Source of the DNA: an uncultured Brevibacterium sp.
GTDB taxonomy: Bacteria > Actinomycetota > Actinomycetes > Actinomycetales > Brevibacteriaceae
Direction of reading: 5' to 3'
Assembly: GCA_902489215.1 (NCBI GenBank)
Contig: CABTZE010000034.1
Coordinates: 1-15,654 of the forward strand
DNA: 15,654 nt
In this document: piece after piece, positions 1-8,207 of the stretch
Numbering within the stretch: position 1 is the stretch's first letter
How the letters are laid out: each line of letters opens with the position of its first letter
Notes under the pieces: model-generated
The model's input: the letters and a program-made list of their open reading frames with translations, nothing else
Told to the model about the DNA's origin: nothing
The model's database searches: none
Made by a program: the position numbers and the translations under genes

Positions 1-29
1 ATCTGGTGCAGGGGTGTCTGCTTGGTCAT
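1..29 (-). CDS. gcvT: Aminomethyltransferase (glycine cleavage T-protein), N-terminus only
   Basis: Only nine full codons lie in the window, reading MTKQTPLHQ, before the gene runs off the left edge. The 'TPLH' start is typical of the glycine cleavage T-protein, which transfers the aminomethyl carbon to tetrahydrofolate and releases ammonia. The ATG lies 13 bases after the gcvP stop and has a strong ribosome binding site (GAGGAG on the minus strand, about 35-40), so it is almost certainly co-transcribed with gcvP. The identification rests on this short peptide plus position directly after gcvP. Another gcv-operon gene is possible but less likely. Confidence 0.75.
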
Positions 30-42
30 GGGGTCTCCTCTG

Positions 43-3009
43 TCAGGCTTCGGCGTCGGCCGATTCGATGTCGAAGGCTTCTGGCGGCGGGCATTCGCAG
101 ACCAGGTTGCGGTCGCCGTAGGCGCCGTCGATACGGCGCACCGGCGGGAAGTACTTGGTCAGTTTCAGACCGGGCACGGGGAAGACCGCGGTCTCACGCG
201 AGTACTTCTGGTCCCAGTCGTCCATGACGCAGGTTGCGGTGTGCGGTGCGTTCTTCAGCGGCGATTCTTCGTAGGTGTATTCGCTGCCGATTGCGCGGAT
301 TTCTTCGCGGATGGTCTTCATCGCCTGGATGAAGCGGTCGAGTTCGCCCTTGTCTTCCGATTCGGTCGGTTCGACCATGAGCGTGCCGGCCACGGGGAAC
401 GCGAGTGTCGGGGCGTGGAAGCCGAAGTCGATGAGCCGCTTGGCTACGTCTTCTGCTGTCACACCGGTTTCAGCGGTGATGGCGCGCAGGTCGAGGATGC
501 ACTCGTGTGCCACCAGCCCGTTCTCACCGGTGTAGAGGGTCGGGAAGTCTTCGTGGAGTGACTTCGCGATGTAGTTGGCTCCCAGCAGTGCCGAGTAGGT
601 GGCTTCGCGCAGACCGTCCGGGCCCATCATCTTCAGGTAGGCGTACGAGATCGGCAGGACGCCGGCGGAGCCGTACTTGGCCTGGGAGATCGGCAGCGAG
701 GTGTAGTCCTCTTCTCCGCTGACAGCGCGGCTGTCGCTGGAATCACCGGGCATGAACGGGCGGAGGTGTTCGCGGGCTGCGACCGGGCCCACACCGGGGC
801 CACCGCCGCCGTGCGGGATGGTGAAGGTCTTGTGCAGGTTGAGGTGGCTGACGTCGCCGCCGAACTGACCGGGCTTGGCCACGCCGACAAGCGCGTTCAT
901 GTTCGCACCGTCGATGTATACCTGACCGCCGGCGTCGTGGATAGACGAGCACACGCGGCGCACATCGGCTTCGTACACACCGTGGGTGGACGGGTAGGTG
1001 ATCATGATGCCGGCGAGCACATCGCGGTACTTCTCAATCTTGGCGTCGAGGTCTTCAAGGTCGATCGAGCCGTCTTTTGCGGACTTCACGACAACCACCT
1101 TGAGGCCTGCGAGGATGGCCGATGCGGCGTTGGTTCCGTGGGCGGAGCTGGGCACCAGCATGACGGTGCGCTCGGGCTGGCCGTTGGACACGTGGTAGCC
1201 GCGGATGGCCAGCAGGCCTGCCAGTTCGCCCTGTGAGCCTGCGTTGGGCTGGATCGACGCGACGTCGTAGCCGGTGACTTCGGCCAGCAGCTCTTCGATG
1301 TTGTCAATGAGTTCGCGCCAGCCGGCGGTCTGGTCTTCCGGTGCCAGCGGGTGGATGGATGCGAAGCCGGGCCAGGTGATGGCTTCCATTTCGGCTGCCG
1401 CGTTGAGCTTCATGGTGCACGAGCCCAGCGGGATCATGGTGCGGTCCAGCGCGAGGTCGCGGTCTGCCAGCGTGCGCAGGTAGCGCATCATGAGGGTTTC
1501 GGAACCGTAGGTGTTGAACACCGGGTGGGTGAGGAAGGGCGTGTTGCGCTGCAGAGCTTCCGGCACGCGCGGTGCGGGAACAGCTGCCGGACCGAAGGCG
1601 CCAGTGCCGGCTGCTTCGAATTCTTCTGCGTCGATGCGGCCGGTAGCGCCGAGGGCTTCCAGCAGGGTGTTGGCGTCAGCGACCGTGTGCGGTTCGCCGA
1701 AGCTGACACCCACGTGGGTGTCGTCGATTCGCAGGATGTTGATGCCGGCCTCACAGGCGGCGGCGACTGCCGCGTCAGCGTCGGGCACGCGCACCGCAAC
1801 GGTGTCGAAGAAGCTTTCCGACACAGATTCGAGGCTGCCGTCGAGCTTGTCGGCGAAGGCCACGGCCAGGCGGTGAATGCGGCTGGCGATCTTCGCAAGA
1901 CCCACGGGACCGTGGTAGACGGCGTACATGGATGCGACATTGGCCAGCAGCGCCTGCGCGGTGCAGATGTTCGAGGTGGCTTTTTCGCGGCGGATGTGCT
2001 GTTCGCGGGTCTGCAGGGCGAGGCGGTAGGCAGGCTTGCCGTCAGCGTCCTTGGACACGCCCACCAGGCGGCCGGGGATCTGCCGCTTGAGCTTTTCGGT
2101 CACGGCCATGAAGCCGGCGTGCGGACCACCGAAGAACAGTGGAACGCCGAAGCGCTGGGCTGAGCCGACGGCGATGTCCGCACCCTGCTGGGCGGGGGTG
2201 CGCAGCATCGTCAGAGCAAGGAGGTCACACGCGAAGGTGACCATTGCGGAACGCTCCTTGGCACCTCGTACGGCATCGGTGAAATCGCGCACGGCACCCG
2301 AGGTGCCCGGCTGCGCACAGACGATGCCGAACACGTCTTCGCCGACGAGGCCCTGGGACAGGTCAGCGATCTGCACCTGGAAGTCCATGGCCTTGGCGCG
2401 AGCGCGGATGATCGCGATGGTCTGCGGGTGCAGTTCGGAGTCGAGAACGACCGAGGAGCCCTTTTTGTTGGCGCGGCGCATGAGCAGCACGGCCTCTGCG
2501 ACCGCGGTGGCTTCGTCCAGCAGCGATGCATTGGCGATGTCGAGGCCGGTGAGATCCTGAACCATCTGCTGGAAGTTGAGCAGACCCTCGAGCCGCCCCT
2601 GCGAGATTTCCGGCTGGTAGGGCGTGTAGGCGGTGTACCAGGCGGGGTTTTCGACCAGGTTGCGGCGGATGACAGTCGGGGTGATCGTGTCGTAGTAGCC
2701 GCGGCCGATCATCTGCGTCTTCTGCACGTTCTTCGCGGCGAGTTCACGCAGGTGGGCGAGCATTTCGACTTCCGACAGCGCGGCCGGGGTCTGCACACCG
2801 TCGTCCTGAATGCTCTCCGGAACGGCGGCGCGTGCCAGGGCTTCGAGGGAATCAAAGCCGACCGTTTCAAGCATGGCGGCGGTTTCATGAGCGCGCGGGC
2901 CGATGTGGCGGTCAGCGAAAGGGCGCACAGAGTCACCGGTGAAGGAGGTGACGTGGGACAGAGCTGCGGTAACGGCTTCCGGTGCAGCGGTGCGGTTCTC
3001 GAAAGTCAC
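43..3009 (-). CDS. gcvP: Glycine dehydrogenase (decarboxylating), glycine cleavage P-protein
   Basis: This 988-residue cytoplasmic PLP enzyme decarboxylates glycine and passes the aminomethyl group to the lipoyl arm of the H-protein. It is the long homodimeric P-protein form, with two tandem aminotransferase-like halves, in line with the usual 950-1000 residues. The N-terminus carries the family start (FADRHIGPR, about 31-39). The PLP lysine is in the motif NLHKTFTIPHGGGGPG (about 724-739, Lys727). Other family blocks are GSCTMKLNA (about 529-537) and SSAHGTNAAS (about 621-630). The start is GTG at 3009, preceded by AAGGAA five bases upstream. The next gene is gcvT, 13 bases downstream. Expression is likely governed by the glycine riboswitch in the 5' leader. 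No truncation or frameshift is seen. The gcvH gene is not in the window. Confidence 0.97.
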   Translation of the reverse strand: MTFENRTAAPEAVTAALSHVTSFTGDSVRPFADRHIGPRAHETAAMLETVGFDSLEALARAAVPESIQDDGVQTPAALSEVEMLAHLRELAAKNVQKTQMIGRGYYDTITPTVIRRNLVENPAWYTAYTPYQPEISQGRLEGLLNFQQMVQDLTGLDIANASLLDEATAVAEAVLLMRRANKKGSSVVLDSELHPQTIAIIRARAKAMDFQVQIADLSQGLVGEDVFGIVCAQPGTSGAVRDFTDAVRGAKERSAMVTFACDLLALTMLRTPAQQGADIAVGSAQRFGVPLFFGGPHAGFMAVTEKLKRQIPGRLVGVSKDADGKPAYRLALQTREQHIRREKATSNICTAQALLANVASMYAVYHGPVGLAKIASRIHRLAVAFADKLDGSLESVSESFFDTVAVRVPDADAAVAAACEAGINILRIDDTHVGVSFGEPHTVADANTLLEALGATGRIDAEEFEAAGTGAFGPAAVPAPRVPEALQRNTPFLTHPVFNTYGSETLMMRYLRTLADRDLALDRTMIPLGSCTMKLNAAAEMEAITWPGFASIHPLAPEDQTAGWRELIDNIEELLAEVTGYDVASIQPNAGSQGELAGLLAIRGYHVSNGQPERTVMLVPSSAHGTNAASAILAGLKVVVVKSAKDGSIDLEDLDAKIEKYRDVLAGIMITYPSTHGVYEADVRRVCSSIHDAGGQVYIDGANMNALVGVAKPGQFGGDVSHLNLHKTFTIPHGGGGPGVGPVAAREHLRPFMPGDSSDSRAVSGEEDYTSLPISQAKYGSAGVLPISYAYLKMMGPDGLREATYSALLGANYIAKSLHEDFPTLYTGENGLVAHECILDLRAITAETGVTAEDVAKRLIDFGFHAPTLAFPVAGTLMVEPTESEDKGELDRFIQAMKTIREEIRAIGSEYTYEESPLKNAPHTATCVMDDWDQKYSRETAVFPVPGLKLTKYFPPVRRIDGAYGDRNLVCECPPPEAFDIESADAEA

Positions 3010-3110
3010 AGGCGTTCCTTGGGTCGGAGTCTTGCTGGCCAGCTGGCGCAGCTGCGGCTTCCTCCCCGCTCTGTTGCCGTGCGGTCGGCCTTAGGGCGCG
3101 TTCCGACAGC

Positions 3111-3219
3111 GGTTTCAGAGTTGCCTCCGCTCTCCAGTACTGGGCCTGAGAGTTTCCCGGGGAGGGAATTGCACCTACGGCGCCGACGCGATGGCTTCGC
3201 GTGGGCTCTCCCGAAGAGC
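3111..3219 (-). promoter_or_regulatory. Glycine riboswitch (single aptamer) in the gcvP leader
   Basis: Read on the minus strand, the leader shows the glycine aptamer landmarks in order. These are GGGAGAG (about 3210-3216), GCGCCGTAGGTGCAA, CTCTCAGGCCCAGTAC, and then GGAGGCAACTCTG ending near 3113. The GAGAG and CTCTC arms would form the P1 helix. The GCCG...AGGTGCAA and CTCTCAGGC cores match the known class. Only one aptamer is recognisable, with the ACTCTGAAA-type segment downstream, as in many actinobacterial singlet glycine riboswitches. Such elements upstream of gcv genes usually switch expression on when glycine is abundant. The roughly 100 bases between the aptamer and the GTG contain no U-tract terminator, so control could be translational or Rho-linked; this is inference. 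Confidence 0.92.
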
Positions 3220-3244
3220 GTGATGACGGCAATTTCTGTGAGCC

Positions 3245-3273
3245 ATGATACTTAATCGGCCCGCGTGAGTCAG
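3245..3273 (-). promoter_or_regulatory. Probable sigma-70-type promoter for the gcvP-gcvT transcript
   Basis: On the minus strand, CTGACT (3268-3273) and TATCAT (3245-3250) are separated by 17 bases. The -10 matches the consensus at five of six positions and the -35 at four. A transcript would start near 3238, just before the glycine aptamer, which is the arrangement expected for a riboswitch leader. Confidence 0.6.
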
Positions 3274-3281
3274 CACGGGCG

Positions 3282-3297
3282 GGTCGCCCCGGCGACC
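3282..3297 (-). terminator. GC-rich hairpin after the amidohydrolase gene
   Basis: The minus-strand sequence GGTCGC-CGGG-GCGACC can form a six-pair stem with a four-base loop, starting 12 bases after the amidohydrolase stop. There is no U-tract, so it is at best an I-shaped terminator of the kind seen in actinobacteria. It lies between the amidohydrolase stop and the gcvP promoter, where a terminator would make sense. Confidence 0.45.
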
Positions 3298-3308
3298 TTG
3301 CTTGAGGA

Positions 3309-4988
3309 TCAGCGGCTGAAGCGAACCTGGCCGCCGACAATGGCGGTTTCCACGCGGGCGTCGCGGATGGCTTCAGCCTGCTCGAACAGAGCGTCCTCGT
3401 CCGGGTAGGCCTGTTCGAAGGGCACTGTCCCGTCAGCGCCCTCGCGGGCCAGCGGGTCGGTATCGACGGTGATGAAGTCGGCTTCCATGCCCGGAGCAAT
3501 CCGTCCGGACACGTTTTCCCTGCCTGCTGCAAAAGCGGCACCGGAGGTGTGGGCGGCGATCGCGCGGTAGGCGCTCATGCGTCGCTCGGGCTGGTAGGTG
3601 CTCGACCTGTCACCGCTGATGTCTGCCCTGGTCATCGCTGCGTACACGGCCGCCCACGGCGTGCTCGGCTCCACTGGCGCGTCGGATCCGAAGGCGAGCG
3701 CCGCCCCGGCGTCTTCCAGCTGCGTCCACGCGTAGCCGGAGAGTGCAGCGTCGAGGGGGATCTGCGCCAGCAGGTGAAGGTCGGATATGCAGTGGCGCGG
3801 CTGCATTGAGGCTATGACCTCGAGGTCGACGAAGCGCTGAATGTCGCCGGGCTGGACGAACTGTGAGTGTTCAATGCGGCGGCGCAGCGTTCGACCCAGG
3901 CGCTTTTCGGCTGCGAGGTGTTCGCCCGCGGAGCGTTCGTAGGCGCTGAGCACTTGGTGAACCGCCTGGTCGCCGATGGCGTGGACAATCGGCACAATGC
4001 CAGCTCTGTATGCCTCGACCATGGCGTCCGTAAGAGCGTCTTCCGAGATCACCTCGGCCCCGTAGTTGGGTGCTTCTTCACCGTCTGCAGGCGGGAACGG
4101 CGAGGACATGTGGCACGTGTGCGAGCCGAGCGCACCGTCAGCGAAAAGCTTGAGTCCGCCGTGGTGGAACCAACCGTCGCCTTCGCCGGTTGCCCAGCCT
4201 GAGGATTTTGCCCAGGCGAGCTCTTGCGGGCGGAGGTACTTGACCACGCGAATCTCCTGTTGACCGCGCTGACCGAGTTCCAACCAGGCACGGCGAGACA
4301 GTTCGCCTTCGATTTCGTGCAGACCGGTAAGACCTTCGGAAAGCCACGTGCGCTGCTGGATCTTCAGGGCGTCCGCAGCCGCCGAGGCGGAGGGGTCTGG
4401 GATTGCGGCTTTCATCAGTTCTGCGGCGCCTTCTCGGATGATCCCGGTCAGCCGGCCGCCGGGTTCGCGGACAAACTCGCCGTCGTGCGGATCGGGGGTG
4501 TGCGGGCCAACACCCGCCTCTTCGAGGGCGAGCCCGTTGGCCCACAGCGTGTGGTAATCGATCGACCACAGGGCCACGGGGTTGTTCGGTGCGGCTTTCT
4601 CGAGGTGAGCGCGGTCCGGCTGTGTGTCGAGGCCCCACTTGGTGAAATCCCAGCCGGCGCCGATGATCCATTCGCCATCCGGCACACCTGCCGCGTAGTC
4701 GGCCAGGGCCGCCATCGCCTGTTCGAGGGATTCTGTGCCGAAAAGGCTGAGCTCTTCTGCCCCGAGTGCCTGCGAAAGACCGTGAATGTGGGCGTCGACG
4801 AAGCCGGGCATTGCGGTGGCTCCGCCGAGGTCAACGGTCTCAGCGCCTGCGGTGTGGGCTCGCAGTTCATCGGCCCCTCCGGCGGCGACGATCTTTTCGC
4901 CTTCGACGAGGACAGCTGAGGCTTGCGGCTGGGACGTATCGAAGGTGAGGAAACGGGCACCGAGAAACAGGCGACGGCGTGCAGACAT
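3309..4988 (-). CDS. Amidohydrolase family 3 (YtcJ-like) metal-dependent hydrolase
   Basis: This is a 559-residue protein of the amidohydrolase 3 family, which hydrolyses amide or related bonds with one or two metal ions in a TIM barrel. Visible landmarks, numbered from the ATG, are the metal motif DAHIHG (His67, His69), GAGWDFTKW (about 111-119), KLFADGALGSH (about 280-290, Lys280), VHAIGDQAVH (His336), RRIEHSQF (His374) and FGSDAPVEP (Asp436). The C-terminal GRIAPGMEADFITVDTDPL closes the small beta domain. There is no signal peptide, so it is cytosolic. An in-frame GTG lies 21 bases further upstream (5009), but the ATG at 4988 is chosen because a -10 hexamer sits exactly 7 bases before it and neither start has a Shine-Dalgarno sequence. 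The gene stands alone, divergent from the iron-uptake operon. The substrate cannot be deduced; the family has very diverse activities. Confidence 0.9.
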   Translation of the reverse strand: MSARRRLFLGARFLTFDTSQPQASAVLVEGEKIVAAGGADELRAHTAGAETVDLGGATAMPGFVDAHIHGLSQALGAEELSLFGTESLEQAMAALADYAAGVPDGEWIIGAGWDFTKWGLDTQPDRAHLEKAAPNNPVALWSIDYHTLWANGLALEEAGVGPHTPDPHDGEFVREPGGRLTGIIREGAAELMKAAIPDPSASAAADALKIQQRTWLSEGLTGLHEIEGELSRRAWLELGQRGQQEIRVVKYLRPQELAWAKSSGWATGEGDGWFHHGGLKLFADGALGSHTCHMSSPFPPADGEEAPNYGAEVISEDALTDAMVEAYRAGIVPIVHAIGDQAVHQVLSAYERSAGEHLAAEKRLGRTLRRRIEHSQFVQPGDIQRFVDLEVIASMQPRHCISDLHLLAQIPLDAALSGYAWTQLEDAGAALAFGSDAPVEPSTPWAAVYAAMTRADISGDRSSTYQPERRMSAYRAIAAHTSGAAFAAGRENVSGRIAPGMEADFITVDTDPLAREGADGTVPFEQAYPDEDALFEQAEAIRDARVETAIVGGQVRFSR

Positions 4989-4995
4989 AGCCGCA

Positions 4996-5022
4996 AGTCT
5001 AGGTCCCACGACGATGCGACAA
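4996..5022 (-). promoter_or_regulatory. Leaderless-type promoter of the amidohydrolase gene
   Basis: On the minus strand, TAGACT (4996-5001) ends 7 bases before the ATG at 4988, so transcription would start at or next to the start codon. A partial -35, TTGTCG (5017-5022), lies 15 bases upstream, a slightly short spacing. No ribosome binding site is present. This is a prediction from spacing only. Confidence 0.5.
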
Positions 5023-5067
5023 AGAGCCGGCCATTAAGCTAGACTTTTCTTTCGCAAATACTTCGCC

Positions 5068-5073
5068 TATGCT
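5068..5073 (+). promoter_or_regulatory. Candidate -10 element of the siderophore uptake operon
   Basis: TATGCT matches the -10 consensus at four of six positions. It would place the transcript start near 5080, so the iron box would lie just downstream where a bound repressor blocks elongation. No good -35 is visible at 16-18 bases. A -10 inside the iron box itself (TAGGTA, 5088-5093) is an alternative. Confidence 0.4.
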
Positions 5074-5086
5074 GTGTCCGGGCCCT

Positions 5087-5105
5087 TTAGGTAAGCCTTA
5101 CCTAA
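5087..5105 (+). promoter_or_regulatory. DtxR/IdeR iron box (operator)
   Basis: The sequence TTAGGTAAGCCTTACCTAA is a perfect 19-base inverted repeat. It agrees closely with the known DtxR/IdeR consensus TTAGGTTAGSCTAACCTAA. It lies 36 bases before the start codon of the siderophore-binding lipoprotein. By family knowledge, ferrous-iron-loaded DtxR/IdeR binds such sites and represses iron uptake genes, so the whole four-gene operon should be induced under iron limitation. Confidence 0.92.
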
Positions 5106-5141
5106 ACTTCAACTTCCCGACGCATACACGAAAGAAACAGC

Positions 5142-6125
5142 ATGAAGACTGCACGACGCCTCGCCGCATTCATCGGCGCGAGCTCCCTCGCACTGACCCT
5201 TGCTGCATGCGGCTCCGGCACCGCTGAAAACAGCGAATCCGGCAGCGCTGAAACCGTCAGCATTGAAACGAACGACGGCACCGTCGAGGTTCCGAAGAAC
5301 CCGAAGAAGGTTGTCGCCCTGGACAACCGCTCCTTCCAGACGCTCGAAGACTGGGACATCAAGCCCGTCGCCGCGCCGCGCAAGATTGTTCCGAAATCGC
5401 TTGAGCTCCGCGAAGACGAATCTGTTGTCGACCTGGGCAACCACCGCGAACCCGACCTCGAAGCGATCGTGGCCGCTGAACCTGACGTGATCATCACGGG
5501 TCAGCGCTTCACCCAGCACACCGACAAGATCAAGGAGCTCGCCGGGGACACCCCGATCGTCGACCTTGAACCGCGCGACGGCAAGCCCCTGGACGAAGAA
5601 TTCAAGCGCCAGACCACCGCTCTGGGCGAAATCTTCGGCAAGGAAAAAGAGGCTGAGGAACTCGTCAAGAAGTTCGAGGATGCCGAAAAGGCAGCCAAGG
5701 ACAGCTACAACAAGGACGAAACCGTCATGGGGCTCATCTCCACCGGCGGCAACCTCAACTACTCCGCTCCCTCCCAGGGCCGCGGTGCCGGCCCGCTGTT
5801 CGACATGGTCGGCCTGAAGCCCGCCCTTGACGTTCCGGAAGCCTCGGAAGACCACGAAGGCGATGACGTCAGCGTTGAAGCGATCGCCAAGTCCAACCCT
5901 GACTGGATCATCGTCATGGACCGCGATGCCGCCATCACCATGAAGGACGGCGAAAAGTACCACCCGGCAAAGGACGTCGTTTCTAACTCCGCTGCACTCA
6001 AGAACGTGACCGCCATCAAGGAAGGCCACGTGCTGTACATGCCGGAGGACACCTACACCAACGAATCCATCCAGACCTACACCGAGGCCCTTGAGAACCT
6101 CGCGGAGGAATTCGGCAAGCAGTGA
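5142..6125 (+). CDS. Ferric-siderophore ABC transporter substrate-binding lipoprotein
   Basis: This 327-residue receptor belongs to the FecB/FepB/CeuE type (periplasmic-binding protein 2 fold). The N-terminus is a lipoprotein signal with positive charges (KTARR) and the lipobox LAAC, giving lipidated Cys23. The mature part shows the class pattern: VALDNRSFQTLEDWDIKP (about 58-75), LGNHREPDLEAI...PDVIITGQR (about 98-122), GRGAGPLFDMVGLKPA (about 213-228) and NPDWIIVMDRD (about 252-262). The 'LGxxxEPDxEAI' block resembles YclQ and CeuE, so a catecholate or petrobactin-like ferric siderophore is a reasonable guess; the true ligand is unknown. The ATG is preceded by a GAAAGA ribosome binding site. 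It is the first gene of the operon under the iron box, and the permease start overlaps its stop by four bases. The protein would be anchored on the outer face of the membrane. Confidence 0.93.
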   Translation: MKTARRLAAFIGASSLALTLAACGSGTAENSESGSAETVSIETNDGTVEVPKNPKKVVALDNRSFQTLEDWDIKPVAAPRKIVPKSLELREDESVVDLGNHREPDLEAIVAAEPDVIITGQRFTQHTDKIKELAGDTPIVDLEPRDGKPLDEEFKRQTTALGEIFGKEKEAEELVKKFEDAEKAAKDSYNKDETVMGLISTGGNLNYSAPSQGRGAGPLFDMVGLKPALDVPEASEDHEGDDVSVEAIAKSNPDWIIVMDRDAAITMKDGEKYHPAKDVVSNSAALKNVTAIKEGHVLYMPEDTYTNESIQTYTEALENLAEEFGKQ

Positions 6126-7075
6126 CACGCCCTGCCCTGCTCACGTGGCGATTCGGCGCCGCAGTCGTCTTGACTGCGGCGCTGGTCGTTGCTTCTCTTT
6201 TTATCGGCGTCTTCGACATCTTCGGCGAGGGCGGTGCCGAAATGTTCAGCATCACCCGTGTCCCACGCACCATTGCACTCGTGCTCTCCGGTGCGGCCAT
6301 GGCCATGTGCGGCCTGGTCATGCAGCTCATGACCCAAAACCGCTTTGTCGAACCGACGACCACCGGAACCACCGAATGGGCGGGGCTCGGCCTGCTGCTC
6401 ACTATGATCATCGCCCCCGATTCTGGACTGCTGGTCAAGATGGCCGGGGCGATCATCATGAGCTTCGTCGGAACGCTCATCTTCTTCGCGTTCCTGCGCC
6501 AAGTGACTCTGCGCTCGTCCGTCATCGTGCCGATCGTCGGGCTCATGCTCGGCGCGGTCGTCGGCGCGGTCTCCACCTACATCGCCCTGGCAACCGACAT
6601 GCTGCAGAGCCTCGGCATCTGGTTTGCCGGCTCTTTCACCTCAGTGCTGAAAGGCCAGTACGAACCGCTGTGGATCGTCGTCGCAATCGCCGTTGCAATC
6701 TTCATCGCAGCTGACCGCTTCACCGTTGTAGGACTGGGCGAAAGCGTGGCCGTCAACGTCGGCATCAACTACAACCGGGTCATCCTGTTGGGCACGGGGC
6801 TTGTCGCACTGGCGACCGGTGTCGTCACGGTCGTCGTCGGCAACCTGCCTTTCCTCGGCCTGGTGGTCCCGAATATCGTGTCTATGTTCCGCGGCGACGA
6901 CCTGCGCTCCAACCTTCCGTGGGTGGCCCTCATGGGCATTGCCGCCGTGACCGTGTCTGACATCATCGGGCGGATCATCATCGCCCCGTTCGAAGTTCCG
7001 GTCAGCCTGATCCTGGGCGTTGTCGGCTCGGTCGTGTTCATCGCTCTCCTGCTGAGGAAGAAGTCTCGTGTCTGA
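6122..7075 (+). CDS. FecCD-family siderophore ABC transporter permease (first)
   Basis: This 317-residue integral membrane protein forms one half of the siderophore channel. It has the FecCD hallmarks: VPRTIALVLSGAAMAMCGLVMQ (about 47-68), FVEPTTTGTTEWAGLG (about 75-90), the cytoplasmic coupling region GESVAVNVGINYNRV (about 206-220) and NLPFLGLVVPNIVSMFRGDDLR (about 241-262). About eight to ten hydrophobic segments are apparent, and the length is normal for the family. It most resembles the YclN/CeuB branch. The GTG start overlaps the receptor stop in GTGA, so translation is probably coupled. It overlaps the next permease by eight bases. Confidence 0.92.
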   Translation: MTRPALLTWRFGAAVVLTAALVVASLFIGVFDIFGEGGAEMFSITRVPRTIALVLSGAAMAMCGLVMQLMTQNRFVEPTTTGTTEWAGLGLLLTMIIAPDSGLLVKMAGAIIMSFVGTLIFFAFLRQVTLRSSVIVPIVGLMLGAVVGAVSTYIALATDMLQSLGIWFAGSFTSVLKGQYEPLWIVVAIAVAIFIAADRFTVVGLGESVAVNVGINYNRVILLGTGLVALATGVVTVVVGNLPFLGLVVPNIVSMFRGDDLRSNLPWVALMGIAAVTVSDIIGRIIIAPFEVPVSLILGVVGSVVFIALLLRKKSRV

Positions 7076-8207
7076 CACTCCCCGCTCCCTGCCTCCGCGG
7101 GTTTCGGCCAATGAGCGCCTTCCCGCCGGTCACCCCATCCTGTTTGAGGAGTGCCTGGTCGCCGACTCCCTGCGAGCGGCCCCCGAACGCTTTTCCGGCG
7201 CTCTTCCCACCAAGGCAAAGAAGCGCCGCTACTGGCTGATGATCATCGGGCTGGCCGTACTCGCCGTTGCGATCACGGCTGCCACGCTCGCATGGAAGAG
7301 CCCCGTCCCCATGAGCCACCCGGGCTTTTGGGCCATTTCGAAGCTGCGCGCCTCCACCCTGGTCATCATCGCCGTCGTCGCGTTCGCTCAGTCCACCGCA
7401 ACGATTGCCTTCCAGACGGTGACGAACAACCGAATTCTCACCCCGTCGATCATGGGCTTCGAATCCCTGTACCGCCTGGTGCAGACCGCTGCGGTGTTCT
7501 TCCTCGGCGCCAGCGGCACGGCTGCGCTGACCGGGGCCGTGCCGTTCTTGGCCCAGGTTGCCATCATGACCGCCATGTCAGGCCTGCTCTATGGGTGGCT
7601 GCTGGGCGGTTTCGGCGGCAAGCGCGATGTTTCCGGTCACGACCTGCAGATCACCCTGCTCATCGGCCTTGTGCTGGGCGGCGGTTTGGGCGCTCTTTCC
7701 ACCTTTATGCAGCGACTGCTGACTCCGAGTGAGTTCGATGTCCTCACGGCTCGACTCATCGGCTCGATCGCCAACGCCGACGCGCGCTACCTGCCGTACG
7801 TTCTGCCCCTGATGGTGCTGGCCGGCGGCGGGCTGTGGTTCATCAGCCGCAAGCTCAATCTCATGGCTCTTGGCCGGGAGGCTGCCGTGAACCTGGGACT
7901 CGACCACAAGCGGCTGCTGATCAGCTCACTGCTGATGATCGCCGTCCTCATGGCGGTTTCCACCGCACTGGTCGGCCCCATGACGTTCTTCGGCTTTCTG
8001 ACCGCGATGATCACCTACCAGCTGGCGGACACCTTTGACCACCGTCTGCTGTTCCCCATGGGCGTGCTCGTCGGCTACGTGATTCTGGCCGGTTCGCACT
8101 TCGTGCTCAAGAACATGTTCTACGCCGAAGGCAGCGTGGGCATCATCATGGAAGTCGTCGGCGGCACGTTCTTCCTCGTCTACATCCTCCGAAAGGGGCG
8201 CCTGTGA
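7068..8207 (+). CDS. FecCD-family siderophore ABC transporter permease (second), with N-terminal extension
   Basis: This 379-residue membrane protein is the second permease subunit, of the YclO/CeuC branch. The membrane core begins near residue 54 (YWLMIIGLAVLAVAI). It includes TVTNNRILTPSIMGFESLYRLVQT and the coupling helix region LMALGREAAVNLGLDHKRLL, then VGPMTFFGFLTAMITYQL. The first 50 or so residues are hydrophilic and proline-rich, with no recognisable domain, and make the protein about 60 residues longer than typical YclO-like proteins. The GTG start overlaps the end of the first permease by eight bases. A start nearer the membrane core is possible, but no ATG, GTG or TTG with a clear ribosome binding site stands out. 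Its stop overlaps the ATPase start in GTGA. Confidence 0.9.
   Translation: MSDTPRSLPPRVSANERLPAGHPILFEECLVADSLRAAPERFSGALPTKAKKRRYWLMIIGLAVLAVAITAATLAWKSPVPMSHPGFWAISKLRASTLVIIAVVAFAQSTATIAFQTVTNNRILTPSIMGFESLYRLVQTAAVFFLGASGTAALTGAVPFLAQVAIMTAMSGLLYGWLLGGFGGKRDVSGHDLQITLLIGLVLGGGLGALSTFMQRLLTPSEFDVLTARLIGSIANADARYLPYVLPLMVLAGGGLWFISRKLNLMALGREAAVNLGLDHKRLLISSLLMIAVLMAVSTALVGPMTFFGFLTAMITYQLADTFDHRLLFPMGVLVGYVILAGSHFVLKNMFYAEGSVGIIMEVVGGTFFLVYILRKGRL

Noticed and set aside
1351..2163. A 270-residue plus-strand frame inside gcvP, and similar long frames at 22-561 and 2428-3255.
   Set aside because: These are antisense to a well-conserved gcvP and lack any family motif.
3120..3240. A second (tandem) glycine aptamer upstream of the first.
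   Set aside because: Only one set of core motifs is visible, and the predicted promoter leaves too little room before it.
5009..5009. GTG at 5009 as the start of the amidohydrolase.
   Set aside because: It has no ribosome binding site and adds seven non-conserved residues, and the ATG at 4988 sits ideally behind a -10 element.
5109..6128. A 339-residue open frame on the minus strand opposite the siderophore receptor.
   Set aside because: It mirrors a gene with a clear lipobox and family motifs and has no recognisable domain or ribosome binding site. It is a high-GC shadow frame.
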